This document shows, piece by piece, positions 1 through 9,153 of a stretch of DNA of 64,000 nucleotides. Position numbers and translations under genes: made by a program. The notes beneath the pieces were generated by a model, which did not search any database, was not told the origin of the DNA, and was given only the letters and a program-made list of their open reading frames with translations. Position 1 is the stretch's first letter, and each line of letters starts with the position of its first letter. This stretch comes from Phycisphaerales bacterium (GTDB lineage Bacteria > Planctomycetota > Phycisphaerae > Phycisphaerales > SM1A02), in NCBI GenBank assembly GCA_029242715.1, contig JAQWTL010000020.1, positions 1 to 64,000 of the forward strand. The letters are read 5' to 3'.

Positions 1-1183
1 TATTCCACACTTCTCCAATCCTGACGTCCTGTATCAAGGCGTGCCAACTGGATTTGATATCGGATCCGATGCAGAAGCCAATAACTATCTTGCTTTTCTG
101 GCGACAGCTCCAATACTTGCCAATTACAGATGTAGCGGTGATTGCAATGACAATGGCATTGAAGACTCCATCGAAATAGCAGATGGAACGGCAGAAGACT
201 GTGACGAAAATGGAATTCCCGATACTTGTCAAGTAGATTTCGATAACGATGGAATCATTGATGCGTGCGAATCAGAGCGGGTTCCAATACGTGTTCCAGA
301 AGACACGCCCAGCATTCATTCTGCAATCGCATTGTCCGAATCTGGCGCGCATGAAATCATCGTTGGCCCAGGAACATGGCTTGGAGAAGTCAGGACGCTC
401 TCAAAGAGCAGCGTCATCAGGGGATCACTTGGACCTGAATACACGAGTATTGATGCAGGCTCCAGTCTAAGAGCAATGCGAATCTTCGGAAGCAGCACTC
501 CGGAAACAATTGTCTCCGATCTCACGCTGACTGGCGGGAATGTGACGGGAGATGGCGGGGGATTATTGATTGATTTTGCCAACCCTACCATTCGAAACTG
601 CTACTTCATCAACAACAACGCGAGTTATGCCGGTGGCGGATTAAGGATTACGTCAGGCTACCCCCTTATAGACGACTGTCAATTTAACGGCAACGCAGCC
701 TTATATGGAGGTGGAATCAGTTCCTGGAGCGGACTACCGGTCATCAGGAACTGCCGTTTTACAGGCAATACCTCAATCAGCGGAGGGCATGGAGGAGGCT
801 ACTCAAGTTGGGACAGTCCTGCCATTTTTGAATCTTGTATTTTTCAAGACAACATATGTGTCACTGGTACTGGTGGTGCCATCTTCACGAACTCGAATCC
901 AAACTATCTCATTGAAGTAAGTGACACTCGTTTCTGTGAAAATGAGCCTGACGACATCAACAGTTCTACCTGGCAGGACAATGGGGGCAATATATTTGGA
1001 ACGTTCTGCCCTGATTGTCTTGGAGATGCCACTGGAGATTTCGTTGTAAACGTCAACGACGTGCTCTACCTCATCTCCGCCTGGAACACCGCCGATCCCA
1101 ACGCCGACTTCGACGGCGACGGCCTGGTCGACGCCGATGATGTGCTCATCCTGCTGATCTACTTCGGGGAACCCTGCCCATAG
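1..1183 (+). CDS. Secreted metalloprotease with beta-helix and dockerin-like tail (3' part)
   Basis: The frame is open from base 2 with no start codon at its head, so the gene begins upstream; the GTG at 41 is internal. The first codons read IPHFSNPDVLYQG followed by PTG and, later, ANN and ILANYR. That is the typical end of a secreted reprolysin-like zinc metalloprotease domain; the HExxH site would lie outside the window. Next come calcium-type repeats of the form DxDxNGI/DxDNDGI with paired cysteines. A right-handed beta-helix follows, with recurrent GGG.. and NC.F..N units (about codons 180-320). The C-terminus is a dockerin-like doublet (DATGDFVVNVNDVL and DFDGDGLVDADDVL). The protein is probably exported and calcium-dependent. 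Protease plus beta-helix plus dockerin-like is an unusual order. The protease call is moderate because only its tail is visible. Confidence 0.7.
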   Translation, partial: IPHFSNPDVLYQGVPTGFDIGSDAEANNYLAFLATAPILANYRCSGDCNDNGIEDSIEIADGTAEDCDENGIPDTCQVDFDNDGIIDACESERVPIRVPEDTPSIHSAIALSESGAHEIIVGPGTWLGEVRTLSKSSVIRGSLGPEYTSIDAGSSLRAMRIFGSSTPETIVSDLTLTGGNVTGDGGGLLIDFANPTIRNCYFINNNASYAGGGLRITSGYPLIDDCQFNGNAALYGGGISSWSGLPVIRNCRFTGNTSISGGHGGGYSSWDSPAIFESCIFQDNICVTGTGGAIFTNSNPNYLIEVSDTRFCENEPDDINSSTWQDNGGNIFGTFCPDCLGDATGDFVVNVNDVLYLISAWNTADPNADFDGDGLVDADDVLILLIYFGEPCP

Positions 1184-1294
1184 TCTCCTCCCCCACTGTG
1201 GCGCCCACTGTGGCGCGCACCCGGTTCTGGAGGGGAAAGTGAGAGACTCTGGGGGAACAGCCGAGAAAACAAAGCCCCCTGACGCGCACCAGAA

Positions 1295-1368
1295 CGCGGG
1301 TACCAGGATTCGAACCTGGAACCTTCGGTTTCGTAGACCGATGCTCTATCCAATTGAGCTATACCCGC
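1295..1368 (-). tRNA. tRNA-Arg (anticodon ACG)
   Basis: The minus strand folds into a complete cloverleaf. The acceptor GCGGGTA pairs with TACCCGC, the D arm is GCTC/GAGC, the anticodon stem is TCGGT/ACCGA with loop CTACGAA, and the T arm is CCAGG/CCTGG with TTCGAAT. The anticodon is ACG, which is read after A34-to-I editing. The discriminator is G at 1295. No CCA is encoded. Confidence 0.95.
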
Positions 1369-1606
1369 GGGGTATGGGCCGTTGGGATCAACGGCAGACG
1401 GGGCAGGGTATCAGGCACTGGGGGTGGGCCACAAGCGGTGATGTGGCATGGGCTTGAGAAGAGGATGAGGGTGGGGAAAACCAGCCTTGAGAGCCCTATA
1501 ACACGAGTTTGAGGGGGTCAGGGGTTGATCCAAGGATCACGATCTGCCATACTGATCGACTTGGAATTTCCGGTGGCCAGAAGCCCCCGGCTTGGAGATC
1601 AGTGTC

Positions 1607-1885
1607 GTGCCCAATACGCTCGCCAGGAAGAAGCAGATTCGCCAGGATGACAATCGCCGCGCACGCAATCGTTGGCGCAAGCGAATCATCAAGGACAACG
1701 TCGATACGTTCATGGCTGCTGTGCAGTCCGAGGACGTGCCGGCTGCACAGGCTGCCTTCAAGGAATGCCAGAAGCAGTACGACCGCATCTCTACGACAAG
1801 CGCCATTCACCGTAACAAGGCGGCTCGCTCCAAGAGCCGACTCTCACGGCGGCTTCGCGATCTTCAACAGAAGCTCGCAGGCTAG
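1607..1885 (+). CDS. rpsT: 30S ribosomal protein S20
   Basis: A 92-residue, very basic protein with the S20 pattern: an N-terminal ARKKQIRQDDNRRARNRWRKR, a central helix, and a C-terminal IHRNKAARSKSRLSRRL. S20 binds 16S rRNA early in small-subunit assembly. I chose the GTG at 1607 over the in-frame TTG at 1592. A GGAG lies nine bases upstream of 1607, and the protein then begins PNTLARKKQ, as S20 proteins do. It is monocistronic and is followed by a rho-independent terminator at 2031-2063. Confidence 0.93.
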   Translation: MPNTLARKKQIRQDDNRRARNRWRKRIIKDNVDTFMAAVQSEDVPAAQAAFKECQKQYDRISTTSAIHRNKAARSKSRLSRRLRDLQQKLAG

Positions 1886-2030
1886 GGAAACATCGGGGTA
1901 AGTTTCGACAACCAGATTTTATTCCCCTTGGGCGCCAACCCTCCTCCCCGGCGCCGAGGGGAAGCTATTCGGCTGATACCGGGTGGTGGGCTCTTCTCTT
2001 TTTCCCTCTCCCCACCATTCGCAGCCAATT

Positions 2031-2063
2031 ACGGAGTCGATTACTCGATCGGCTCCGTTTTTT
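2031..2063 (+). terminator. Rho-independent terminator after rpsT
   Basis: An 11-bp stem (2031-2041 with 2048-2058, one T-G wobble) and a 6-nt loop are followed directly by a T run at 2058-2063. It lies 145 bases after the rpsT stop and just before the CPBP protease gene. Confidence 0.85.
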
Positions 2064-2131
2064 CATGGGTTCAGCAGGCAGGCCACGGATCAATGCAATA
2101 AATCAATGCGATAATCGGATAACGGTTTCAC

Positions 2132-2893
2132 ATGGCACAACAGACATCATCACGATTGCATCCACCGCTTGGCCCGCCGGCCCGTGGGCGAGGTGACTCG
2201 TACTGGGAAGAATCACATCGACCCTGGGCGATCCTGCTGGTGCTGCTGCCACTGATCATCGCCTGTGAAATCGGGCTGGCAACATGGCCGGATAACCTGC
2301 CGGCCGTACAGGTGACTGCCCACCGCCGACTGCTGGATGTTTTCAGCTCGCTGGCCCTGCCCCCTCCCGTGCTCCTGGCATTTGGTGGCATCGTGACCAT
2401 TGTGGTGCTGCTGGTGTGGCAATCCTTCTCAAGAGCACCCTGGCGAGCACGACCTCAGACCTTGGGATGGATGTACATCGAAGGGGCCGCGATGGCCCTG
2501 CCACTGTTCGTGATGAGCCGATTGCTGCTGGCCACACCGTTGGCGGCTGGCACCGAACTGCTTGAAACCCTTCCGTGGGTACAGCGTGTGGTTCTGAGCA
2601 TCGCAGCGGGACTGTATGAAGAACTGCTGTTCCGAATGGCCTTGATCGCCTTCATCCATGCCATCCTGGTGGATATTGCCGGCATGAAACATGCCGCTGG
2701 ACTGGCCATTGCGGTCATCGTTTCAGCAGCAGCCTTCACGTGGTATCACGACCCGGCACAGATGAGTTCAGTGGGAATCGTCTTTACCTCACTGGCCGGG
2801 CTGTACCTGGGCTTCGTATACGTCGCACGTGGGTTCGGTATCGTCGTGATCGCGCACGTGATCTATGACGTGATCGTGATGCTCCGGACCTGA
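2132..2893 (+). CDS. CPBP family intramembrane metalloprotease
   Basis: A 253-residue multi-pass membrane protein. It carries the CPBP (Abi/CAAX-like) glutamate motif EELLFR at residues 163-168. A WYHD follows at about 205-207, and the last helix has H242 and D246 (AHVIYD). In the family these Glu and His residues form the intramembrane protease site. Bacterial members are linked to protein maturation or bacteriocin immunity, but the substrate here is unknown. About seven hydrophobic segments run from residue 33 to the end. The ATG at 2132 is the first start in frame. The gene stands alone and ends seven bases from the convergent oxidoreductase gene. Confidence 0.85.
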   Translation: MAQQTSSRLHPPLGPPARGRGDSYWEESHRPWAILLVLLPLIIACEIGLATWPDNLPAVQVTAHRRLLDVFSSLALPPPVLLAFGGIVTIVVLLVWQSFSRAPWRARPQTLGWMYIEGAAMALPLFVMSRLLLATPLAAGTELLETLPWVQRVVLSIAAGLYEELLFRMALIAFIHAILVDIAGMKHAAGLAIAVIVSAAAFTWYHDPAQMSSVGIVFTSLAGLYLGFVYVARGFGIVVIAHVIYDVIVMLRT

Positions 2894-2899
2894 ACGTGA

Positions 2900-3988
2900 T
2901 CAGGCGTTGACTGACTCGCCAACCTGGATGGACGCCCCTGCGGCAACCGAGGCATACATCGCCTCAAGAACACGCTGAACATCCCGACCATGCTCGGCAG
3001 ATGGCTCCGGGCTTGTTGCACTCGTGCAGTTGGATGCGAATTTCTCATGCTGACGCTTGAAGGCGGTCCCCCACCCTTCGCCCTCGGCAACCTTGTGGGT
3101 CACCTCGACCTGCTCACCATCCATCTCGGTACCGATGAGAAGATGATCGCCCCAGATATCAAAGTGCATCGCCCCCTGCTCACCGAAAAGCGTCACGCCA
3201 TCGGGCAAGGTTCCATCAGGAAGATGAGAGGCCCAGGCCATCTCCAGAGAGATCGAGAGGCCATTGGCACAGCGAAGCTGAACCGAAGCGCCATCCTCGA
3301 CATCAAATGTACCTTTGGGATCCGGCGGACCAGCCCACATGTTGGTGAAGCGATATTCATAGAGTGGCAAACCGAAGATGCTGGTCGCTACCGCATTGGC
3401 CGTAACCACATCAGGTCGGCCAGTCATGTGCAACACGAGGTCGACCAGGTGAGGACCCAGATCGATCATCACGCCCCCACCGGACTTTTCACGAGTGGTG
3501 AACCAACGACCCAGACCGGGAATCCCACGTCGGCGATACATCGCCGCCCGTGCGTGGTAGATGCGACCGAGGCGGCCGGATTCGATGAACCGCATGGCGG
3601 CCTGGACGGTGGCCGCGAATCGACAGACGAAACCGACCTGCAGGAGACGATCCGCTGCATCGCGAGCAGCGATCACATCCTCACATTCCTGTACCGACAT
3701 CGCCATGGGCTTCTCAAGAAGCACATGCTTGCCAGCCGCCAGGGCTCGACAGGCCATGGGAGCATGAAGGCAGTTGGGAAGGGCAACGACGACCGTATCC
3801 ACGTCATCACGGGCCAGCATGGCATCGACATCGGTCATGGGCTCCGCCCCCCAGGGCTTGGCCGCTTCCGCGGCCCGCTCGGCGTCCAGGTCACAGAGGA
3901 CCCGGGCGGCGTGACCCGCATCGCTGGCTGCCTGGGCATGGACCTGCCCGATTCCCCCTGATCCGATGATGCCCAACTTGATGGTCAT
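2900..3988 (-). CDS. Gfo/Idh/MocA family NAD(P)-dependent oxidoreductase
   Basis: A 362-residue enzyme with an N-terminal Rossmann fold (GSGGIG at 9-14), the EKP motif at 92-94 that provides the catalytic lysine, and GGVMIDLGPHLVD around 171-183 with the conserved Asp and His. Family members oxidise or reduce sugars, inositols and related alcohols with NAD(P). The substrate cannot be read from sequence. The ATG at 3988 is preceded by AAGGGAG at a good distance; the upstream extension of the frame has no homologous content. It is divergent from the DadA-like gene, 70 bases apart, and the two may share a control region. Confidence 0.88.
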   Translation of the reverse strand: MTIKLGIIGSGGIGQVHAQAASDAGHAARVLCDLDAERAAEAAKPWGAEPMTDVDAMLARDDVDTVVVALPNCLHAPMACRALAAGKHVLLEKPMAMSVQECEDVIAARDAADRLLQVGFVCRFAATVQAAMRFIESGRLGRIYHARAAMYRRRGIPGLGRWFTTREKSGGGVMIDLGPHLVDLVLHMTGRPDVVTANAVATSIFGLPLYEYRFTNMWAGPPDPKGTFDVEDGASVQLRCANGLSISLEMAWASHLPDGTLPDGVTLFGEQGAMHFDIWGDHLLIGTEMDGEQVEVTHKVAEGEGWGTAFKRQHEKFASNCTSATSPEPSAEHGRDVQRVLEAMYASVAAGASIQVGESVNA

Positions 3989-4058
3989 GGCCGGTCTCCC
4001 TTGAAGTCCCCACCTTAGCAGGCCCCCGGAGGTGTAGCATGCCGCACCGAGGCCAACC

Positions 4059-5294
4059 TTGAGCAAACGGATCATCATCATCGGTGGAGGCATCATCGGG
4101 CTGCTCAGCAGCCGCGAATTGCTTCGTCGAGGCCACGAGGTCACCCTCCTGGAAGGTGGAAACCTCCGCGGCTCTGCTTCCAGCGGCAATGCCGGCGTGA
4201 TCTCGCCGGGCCATCCCCCCATCCCCACGCCCGATGTCGCCAACCGGGCCTTGAAGATGATGTTGGATCGTCGCAGTCCTTTATACATACCACCTCGACC
4301 CAGTTTGTCCCTGCTCAACTGGCTGCTGGCCTTCCGCAAAGCATGCCGGCCCTCCCATTACAAGATGGTCAGTGATGTGCTCGACCGCTTCTCGATGCGA
4401 AGCCGTGAACTCTTCGACCCGCTTCTGAAGGAAATACCCTCAGCTCTTGAAGCCTCCGGTTTCTGGGAACTGGTCCGGACACCCGAAGGCCTCCATCATC
4501 TGGTGACTGAACGCGATCGACTGGAGAAGGCCGGATTCGATGTTGAACTGAAGGAAGGCGATGATCTGCACGCCGAGGTCGGTGGCTGGGATCAAACCGT
4601 TCGAGCTGGACTGGTCCATCGACTGGGCATTGTCGCACGTCCCGATGAACTTCTGCTTCACCTGGCAGAACGCATGCAGGCAGAGGGTGGAACCCTGCGC
4701 ACCGCCAGCAAGGTGAGTCGAATTCATAGAGATGGCCAACGATTTGATTCGGTTGAACTCGAATCGAGTGAACGTATCGAGGGCGATACGCTTCTGGTCA
4801 CCGCAGGCATCTGGACAACCCGGTTCGCAAGCGATCTTGATATTCGAATTCCGATGCAGGCCGCCAAGGGCTACCACGTCATGCTCGAGATGGAACGACC
4901 ACCGGACTGTGCCGCCGTACTCCAGGAAGCCTGTGTCGTGGTCAATCCGATGGGCACGCACGTCCGGCTGGCTGGCACCCTGGAACTCTCGGGAATCAAT
5001 GACCGCATGGTGCGCCGCCGATTGGACATGCTTGCAGAGGCGACCCGCGCCTACCTCTCGCGTATCGAGCAAGCCAAGCGTGTTTCGGAATGGAATGGCC
5101 TGAGACCCTGTACGGCCGATGGCCTCCCGGCTATTGGACAGGTACCCGGTCTGGGTAATGCCTTCGTCGCAACAGGACATGCGATGATGGGCGTGACGCT
5201 TGGACCTGGTACCGCCGAACTGGTCGCCGATTGCATCGATGGTCGATCAATACCCGACTGGGCCAGGCCCATGGACATCGCCAGATATCGATGA
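4059..5294 (+). CDS. FAD-dependent amine/amino-acid oxidoreductase (DadA-like)
   Basis: A 411-residue DAO-fold flavoprotein. It starts with the dinucleotide motif IIGGGIIGL and the acidic strand end LLEGG. It then has SGNAGVISPG, typical of D-amino-acid dehydrogenase DadA and D-hydroxyproline dehydrogenase. The C-terminal GLRPCTADGLPAIG and GHAMMGVTLGPGTA motifs bind FAD. It would oxidise a D-amino or cyclic imino acid and feed electrons to the respiratory chain or to oxygen. The start is TTG at 4059, with GAGG at 4049-4052. It is convergent with the lysine 6-dehydrogenase-like gene. A 7-bp hairpin at 5293-5310 covers both stop codons. Confidence 0.85.
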   Translation: MSKRIIIIGGGIIGLLSSRELLRRGHEVTLLEGGNLRGSASSGNAGVISPGHPPIPTPDVANRALKMMLDRRSPLYIPPRPSLSLLNWLLAFRKACRPSHYKMVSDVLDRFSMRSRELFDPLLKEIPSALEASGFWELVRTPEGLHHLVTERDRLEKAGFDVELKEGDDLHAEVGGWDQTVRAGLVHRLGIVARPDELLLHLAERMQAEGGTLRTASKVSRIHRDGQRFDSVELESSERIEGDTLLVTAGIWTTRFASDLDIRIPMQAAKGYHVMLEMERPPDCAAVLQEACVVVNPMGTHVRLAGTLELSGINDRMVRRRLDMLAEATRAYLSRIEQAKRVSEWNGLRPCTADGLPAIGQVPGLGNAFVATGHAMMGVTLGPGTAELVADCIDGRSIPDWARPMDIARYR

Positions 5295-5308
5295 ACAGGC
5301 CTTCCTGT

Positions 5309-6454
5309 TCAGAGCGCCTGCTGTGTAGTCCGGTAGGTCACGCCACGTGACTCCAGACCATCCAGAAGTTTCTGAACGATGTCATCACGAGCAGCGACGC
5401 GTTCAAGTGAATAGGCGCCCGGCTCGCTGATCGTTCCGTCCTCGATCATGCGAGCACAGATCGTGCACGGGAATGCCGTCGTTCTGGCCATGCTGGTCTG
5501 GTCTGCCTGGGGGTTGTAGTAATCCAGGAGATCCCAGGTCAAACGAGTCGGCACACCGGCAAGATCGCCCTCACCTGTCACACGCATCACGGTGAGATCG
5601 GCTTCCCCCTGCTCATAGGACCAGACCTTGAAAAGCTGATGGCATGTGACATCGCGTGGCACGACCCGGTTGCCATTGACCTCGATGGCTTCCTCATCGA
5701 AGAGACCGGTTTCACGAACAGCCAGGGCCAGATCACGATGCCCCGGCCATCGCATCGTGCGTTCACGCATGTTGGGAACGTCGATCGTGTCGGCCAGGCT
5801 TCGCAGGCCATCTGTATTGAAGGCTTCCAGGGTGCCCAGTTCCTCGAATTCAAGAAGCTCTGGCTCACTCAACGCTTCCTTGATGACCATGCGACCATTC
5901 TCGATGACACGAGAAGGCCTGAGATATTCCTCAACCACGTCGTAGGGACTGAAGCCGGCCTTGTAGTTCCATGGGGGCTTGGGATCACGGGGAATACCAC
6001 CAACCGCGATATCGATGGCACGACATGGATCGAGCTTGTGAGCGGCCAGACCTGCAAGCAGGTTGCTCATGCCAGGCGCCACACCACAGTCAAAGAGCGC
6101 GACGACCCCGGCATCGATGGCCCGTTGATCCTGATCCCAGCCGTCCTCGGGCATGAATGAGATGTCACAGAACGGCTTGCCGAGTTCGATCATGGCCCCC
6201 AGCGTGGCGTAACCGAATCGACTGGGCAAGGCGCCCAGAACGATGCCGAAATCCTCAACGGCTTCCTTGACGACTTCCGGATTGCCGCAATCTGCTTCGA
6301 TCGTCCTGACGGCGCCGCCGGTTCGCTCGGCAACTCGTGCCAGGCGTTCGGCAGACACGTCAACGATGGCGACCTCGCGACCATCATCCGCGATGAGATC
6401 CTCGGCCATGACACTGCCGACCATGCCGGCTCCCAGGACAACCATCGATTCCAT
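5309..6454 (-). CDS. Saccharopine dehydrogenase family protein, probable lysine 6-dehydrogenase
   Basis: A 381-residue protein with a Rossmann start (VVLGAGMVGS) and the saccharopine-dehydrogenase fold. The motifs DCGVAPGMSNLLAG, VGGIP, LEAFNTDG, RWPGH and SMARTTAFP, together with the length, match bacterial lysine 6-dehydrogenase better than the fungal saccharopine reductases. That enzyme oxidatively deaminates the epsilon amine of lysine with NAD(P), giving piperideine-6-carboxylate. An ALDH7-type dehydrogenase for the next step lies at 48690-50237. The ATG at 6454 has AAGGAG eight bases upstream. Family assignment is firm and the substrate is an inference. Confidence 0.82.
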   Translation of the reverse strand: MESMVVLGAGMVGSVMAEDLIADDGREVAIVDVSAERLARVAERTGGAVRTIEADCGNPEVVKEAVEDFGIVLGALPSRFGYATLGAMIELGKPFCDISFMPEDGWDQDQRAIDAGVVALFDCGVAPGMSNLLAGLAAHKLDPCRAIDIAVGGIPRDPKPPWNYKAGFSPYDVVEEYLRPSRVIENGRMVIKEALSEPELLEFEELGTLEAFNTDGLRSLADTIDVPNMRERTMRWPGHRDLALAVRETGLFDEEAIEVNGNRVVPRDVTCHQLFKVWSYEQGEADLTVMRVTGEGDLAGVPTRLTWDLLDYYNPQADQTSMARTTAFPCTICARMIEDGTISEPGAYSLERVAARDDIVQKLLDGLESRGVTYRTTQQAL

Positions 6455-6586
6455 CAGGGCAACTCCTTGGTATCAGTAGCAACCATTTTCCTGGAAGGCG
6501 CAGCCCACACAGGAAGAGGCACAGTATGACGATTTACAAGGAAGTTGGCGAGTGAAGCGTCCAGGACTCCGCTCCGCCGTTGCCGA

Positions 6587-7975
6587 TCAGAGCTCCGGGG
6601 CAAACAAACGAACCACGGATTCCCAGGCACGATGCCCTCGGCTGACCGCACGGGCACCTTCCTTGCAAGGATCCATGAGCCTGCTGTTCCAATCCGCGAT
6701 CGCCTTGATGTTTACCTTGTCGTAGACCGCGAGCATGACCTCGAAGTTCAGGAAGAGACTTCGGCGATCAGTGTTCATTGAACCTACCAAGGCCCAGGCG
6801 TCATCCACAATGATCGTCTTGGAGTGGAACATTCCGCCGGTATATCGAATGATCCGCCCTCCCCAATCATGAATCTCCCGTACCGATGGGCCACGGGCAA
6901 TATCCGCAAGCTTCTGATTGGAGACATCCGGAAGGATGATCCGGAGATCCACACCTCGTCGTGCTGCCAGCGCAAGGGCATGCGTCAGGGCTTCATCCGG
7001 AACAAAATAAGGCGTCGTGACCCAGACACGCTCACGGGCTTCATAGATGGAGGTGACCACGGCGTTGTAGAGCACATCACCTGGAACATCGACACCTGAT
7101 GGAATGACATGCACCAGGCTCTCGCCCGCGTCCGTGATCATGGGACCCGCTTCACCAGGCGGCAATTGGCCACTGGCGAAATGCCAGTCACTTCGGAAGA
7201 TATCGAAGTAACTGCGGACCGCAGGTCCCTGAAGATGGAAGTTGATGTCTACCCAGCGATCCGGTACTTCCGTAGGTCCCAGATACTCCGCACCGATGTT
7301 GCTTCCACCGGCAATGACCTTCTTGCGATCAAAGATGGCGATCTTTCGATGATTTCTCGTATCTCCCGAGCCACTCTTGGGCGAATGAAAGAATGGAATG
7401 AACCAGGCGACCTCTCCGCCAGCCTCCACCAATGGCGCCATGAACTTCTTCTTGGTGGAATGCGATCCGAAGGAATCAATAAGAACGCGAACCTGGACAC
7501 CACTGCGAGCTTTCTCAACAAGCAGATCTCTGAGACGAGTTCCGGTGTCATCCATATGGAAGACATAGGTCTCCATCTCGATGCTCTGAGTGGCTGACTC
7601 AACCAGATGAGCAAAGCAGTTCCAGGTCGAGACACCATCCGGGAGAAGTTCAAATCGATTGCCACCGGACAACTGGGGCATGCCCATGCCCTCCAGCAGG
7701 TTCTGCAGGGAATGCCCCACACCATGAACACCAGTGGATCCGGTTTCAAACCTGGAGAGATTGAGCATGCCCTTGGCATGAATCGTCTTGTCGATGCGGC
7801 GGGTGCCCAGCAGCAGAAACAAGGGCAGCCCGATGTACGGTGCAAGAACTATGAGAATGACCCACATGAAGGTGTGGGTCCGCCGCCTGGGATTCCGAAC
7901 CAGCAAAAGCAGGCCTATACCGCCAAGCAGGCCCCCCAGGACGAGCAAGAGATGAAGCCAGAGAAAATAAAGCAT
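6587..7975 (-). CDS. cls: Cardiolipin synthase-like phospholipase D family protein
   Basis: A membrane enzyme of 462 residues. Two N-terminal transmembrane segments (about 5-28 and 36-58) precede a linker and two PLD domains. The HxKxxxxD motifs are H209/K211/D216 (HRKIAIFD) and H384/K386/D391 (HSKTIIVD). Such enzymes join two phosphatidylglycerols, or a PG and another phospholipid, to make cardiolipin at the inner membrane. The ATG at 7975 gives the standard length; the in-frame TTG at 7981 is an alternative start. The gene is monocistronic and divergent from the ECF sigma gene across a 456-base gap. Confidence 0.9.
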   Translation of the reverse strand: MLYFLWLHLLLVLGGLLGGIGLLLLVRNPRRRTHTFMWVILIVLAPYIGLPLFLLLGTRRIDKTIHAKGMLNLSRFETGSTGVHGVGHSLQNLLEGMGMPQLSGGNRFELLPDGVSTWNCFAHLVESATQSIEMETYVFHMDDTGTRLRDLLVEKARSGVQVRVLIDSFGSHSTKKKFMAPLVEAGGEVAWFIPFFHSPKSGSGDTRNHRKIAIFDRKKVIAGGSNIGAEYLGPTEVPDRWVDINFHLQGPAVRSYFDIFRSDWHFASGQLPPGEAGPMITDAGESLVHVIPSGVDVPGDVLYNAVVTSIYEARERVWVTTPYFVPDEALTHALALAARRGVDLRIILPDVSNQKLADIARGPSVREIHDWGGRIIRYTGGMFHSKTIIVDDAWALVGSMNTDRRSLFLNFEVMLAVYDKVNIKAIADWNSRLMDPCKEGARAVSRGHRAWESVVRLFAPEL

Positions 7976-8431
7976 GGTCAATCAGCCCTGAAGGGGCTCT
8001 AAAGGCCACTATCAGACCTATTAGCAGAACCCTGAGATTTCTCGTTTATCGGCACACACACCCCTCTGAGCACCATAGTCGGTGGTGAAGAGTACTTGGT
8101 GTTCTCTTCATTGGATCAATCCGGATCCAGGAGCCCCGATGGACCGAATGGAATTGATGACGGTCATGATGCGAATTACGCGAAAGCCCGTGTTGCCAAA
8201 GGCATTATCTCTACGGCTCGACCCTGGGCGTGCAGGGTTCTGGCCTCCCAACCGGCAGCAATCGTCATTCGAATGACCTGAAAGTCGGTCCGGGAGATTT
8301 ACACGCGGTCTCCCCGCAATGCTGCGGGCAGACCATTGTCTTGACGCCCCCGCCAAGAGCGCGGAGGCGCCCTCAACCCTGCGGCCTTGCTTCGACCAGG
8401 ACATGTCGAAGGCTGCCCATCTCGAGGAGCT
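7976..8431. other. Intergenic region between cls and ECF sigma gene
   Basis: This 456-base gap should hold the divergent promoters. No convincing coding frame is seen. The one structure that stands out is a hairpin at 8307-8334 (GGTCT/AGACC and CCCGCA/TGCGGG with one C-C mismatch), about 100 bases ahead of the sigma factor start. It lacks a T run and may be a leader structure. Confidence 0.4.
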
Positions 8432-8968
8432 ATGCTCGTGCCTTCCCAACCTAGCCGTGCCAACATCGTGCTCGATCTGTTTGAGCTTTATTACCACCGG
8501 GTCTATTGCTTCTCAAGGCGTTCACTTCCAGCAGATGCTGCCGAGGACATCGCCCAGGAAGTCTTCACTCGCCTGCTGAAATTGGAGCGGTTGCCGGAAC
8601 TGACGGTCAGTGTTTCTTACCTGATCAAAATCGCAGACAACCTCATCAAGCGGCGGTACAACAAGAATCAGCGATTCAACCGCTTTCTGGAATGTGCCGA
8701 AGATCTGGCCCCAACGACAGTGGGACGCAAGGCTCCCGTGGTTGAAGTGGACCGGGATGAACTGGATCGTCATCTCGCTCACCTGAGCCCACGAGAAGCT
8801 GATGCCGTACGACTGGTGATCTGTGAAGGACTCAGCTACCAGGAAGCTGCTGCGTCCATGGGGGTTCCCGTCTCCACAGTCAACAACTGGAAGTACAGAG
8901 GATTGCAGAAGCTGAAGGACAAGTACACGGATACCACCGGCGAGCAGCCACATCTGGCCGCATCCTGA
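8432..8968 (+). CDS. ECF-type RNA polymerase sigma factor
   Basis: A 178-residue sigma-70 family protein with only regions 2 and 4. Region 2 runs through LFELYYHRVY, the AEDIAQEVFTRLL core and YLIKIADNLIKRR. Region 4 has LSPREADAVRLVI and the recognition helix SYQEAAASMGVPVSTVNNW. It directs RNA polymerase to a regulon that cannot be read here. The ATG at 8432 is chosen because GAGGAG sits at 8424-8429; the upstream extension of the frame is not sigma-like. No anti-sigma gene is adjacent, so it may be controlled by expression. A strong terminator follows at 9120-9153. Confidence 0.88.
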   Translation: MLVPSQPSRANIVLDLFELYYHRVYCFSRRSLPADAAEDIAQEVFTRLLKLERLPELTVSVSYLIKIADNLIKRRYNKNQRFNRFLECAEDLAPTTVGRKAPVVEVDRDELDRHLAHLSPREADAVRLVICEGLSYQEAAASMGVPVSTVNNWKYRGLQKLKDKYTDTTGEQPHLAAS

Positions 8969-9119
8969 ATTCGGACATCCAGGCTCCACTGGACTCTCGA
9001 GGTTCCGAATCTGACAGGACTCCCGGATCGCTTATCCCCTTCCCCTCCCTCTCCGCGACCCGGTGACGGATTCAATCCCCAGGCCTGTCCTCTCCGCCTG
9101 AAATCGGAACCAAGTATCA

Positions 9120-9153
9120 CCAGCCGGCCCCTTCACGGGGCCGGCTGGCTTTT
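9120..9153 (+). terminator. Rho-independent terminator after ECF sigma gene
   Basis: A perfect 12-bp GC-rich stem (9120-9131 with 9137-9148, CCAGCCGGCCCC and complement), a 5-nt loop, and then CTTTT. It lies 151 bases after the sigma factor stop. Confidence 0.85.

Noticed and set aside
5293-5310. Hairpin over the convergent stops of the DadA-like and lysine 6-dehydrogenase-like genes
   Set aside because: Seven base pairs and no T run on either strand; not reported as a terminator.
8108-8497. Open frame on the minus strand across the cls/sigma gap
   Set aside because: No plausible protein features, no ribosome-binding site, and it runs into the sigma factor start on the other strand.
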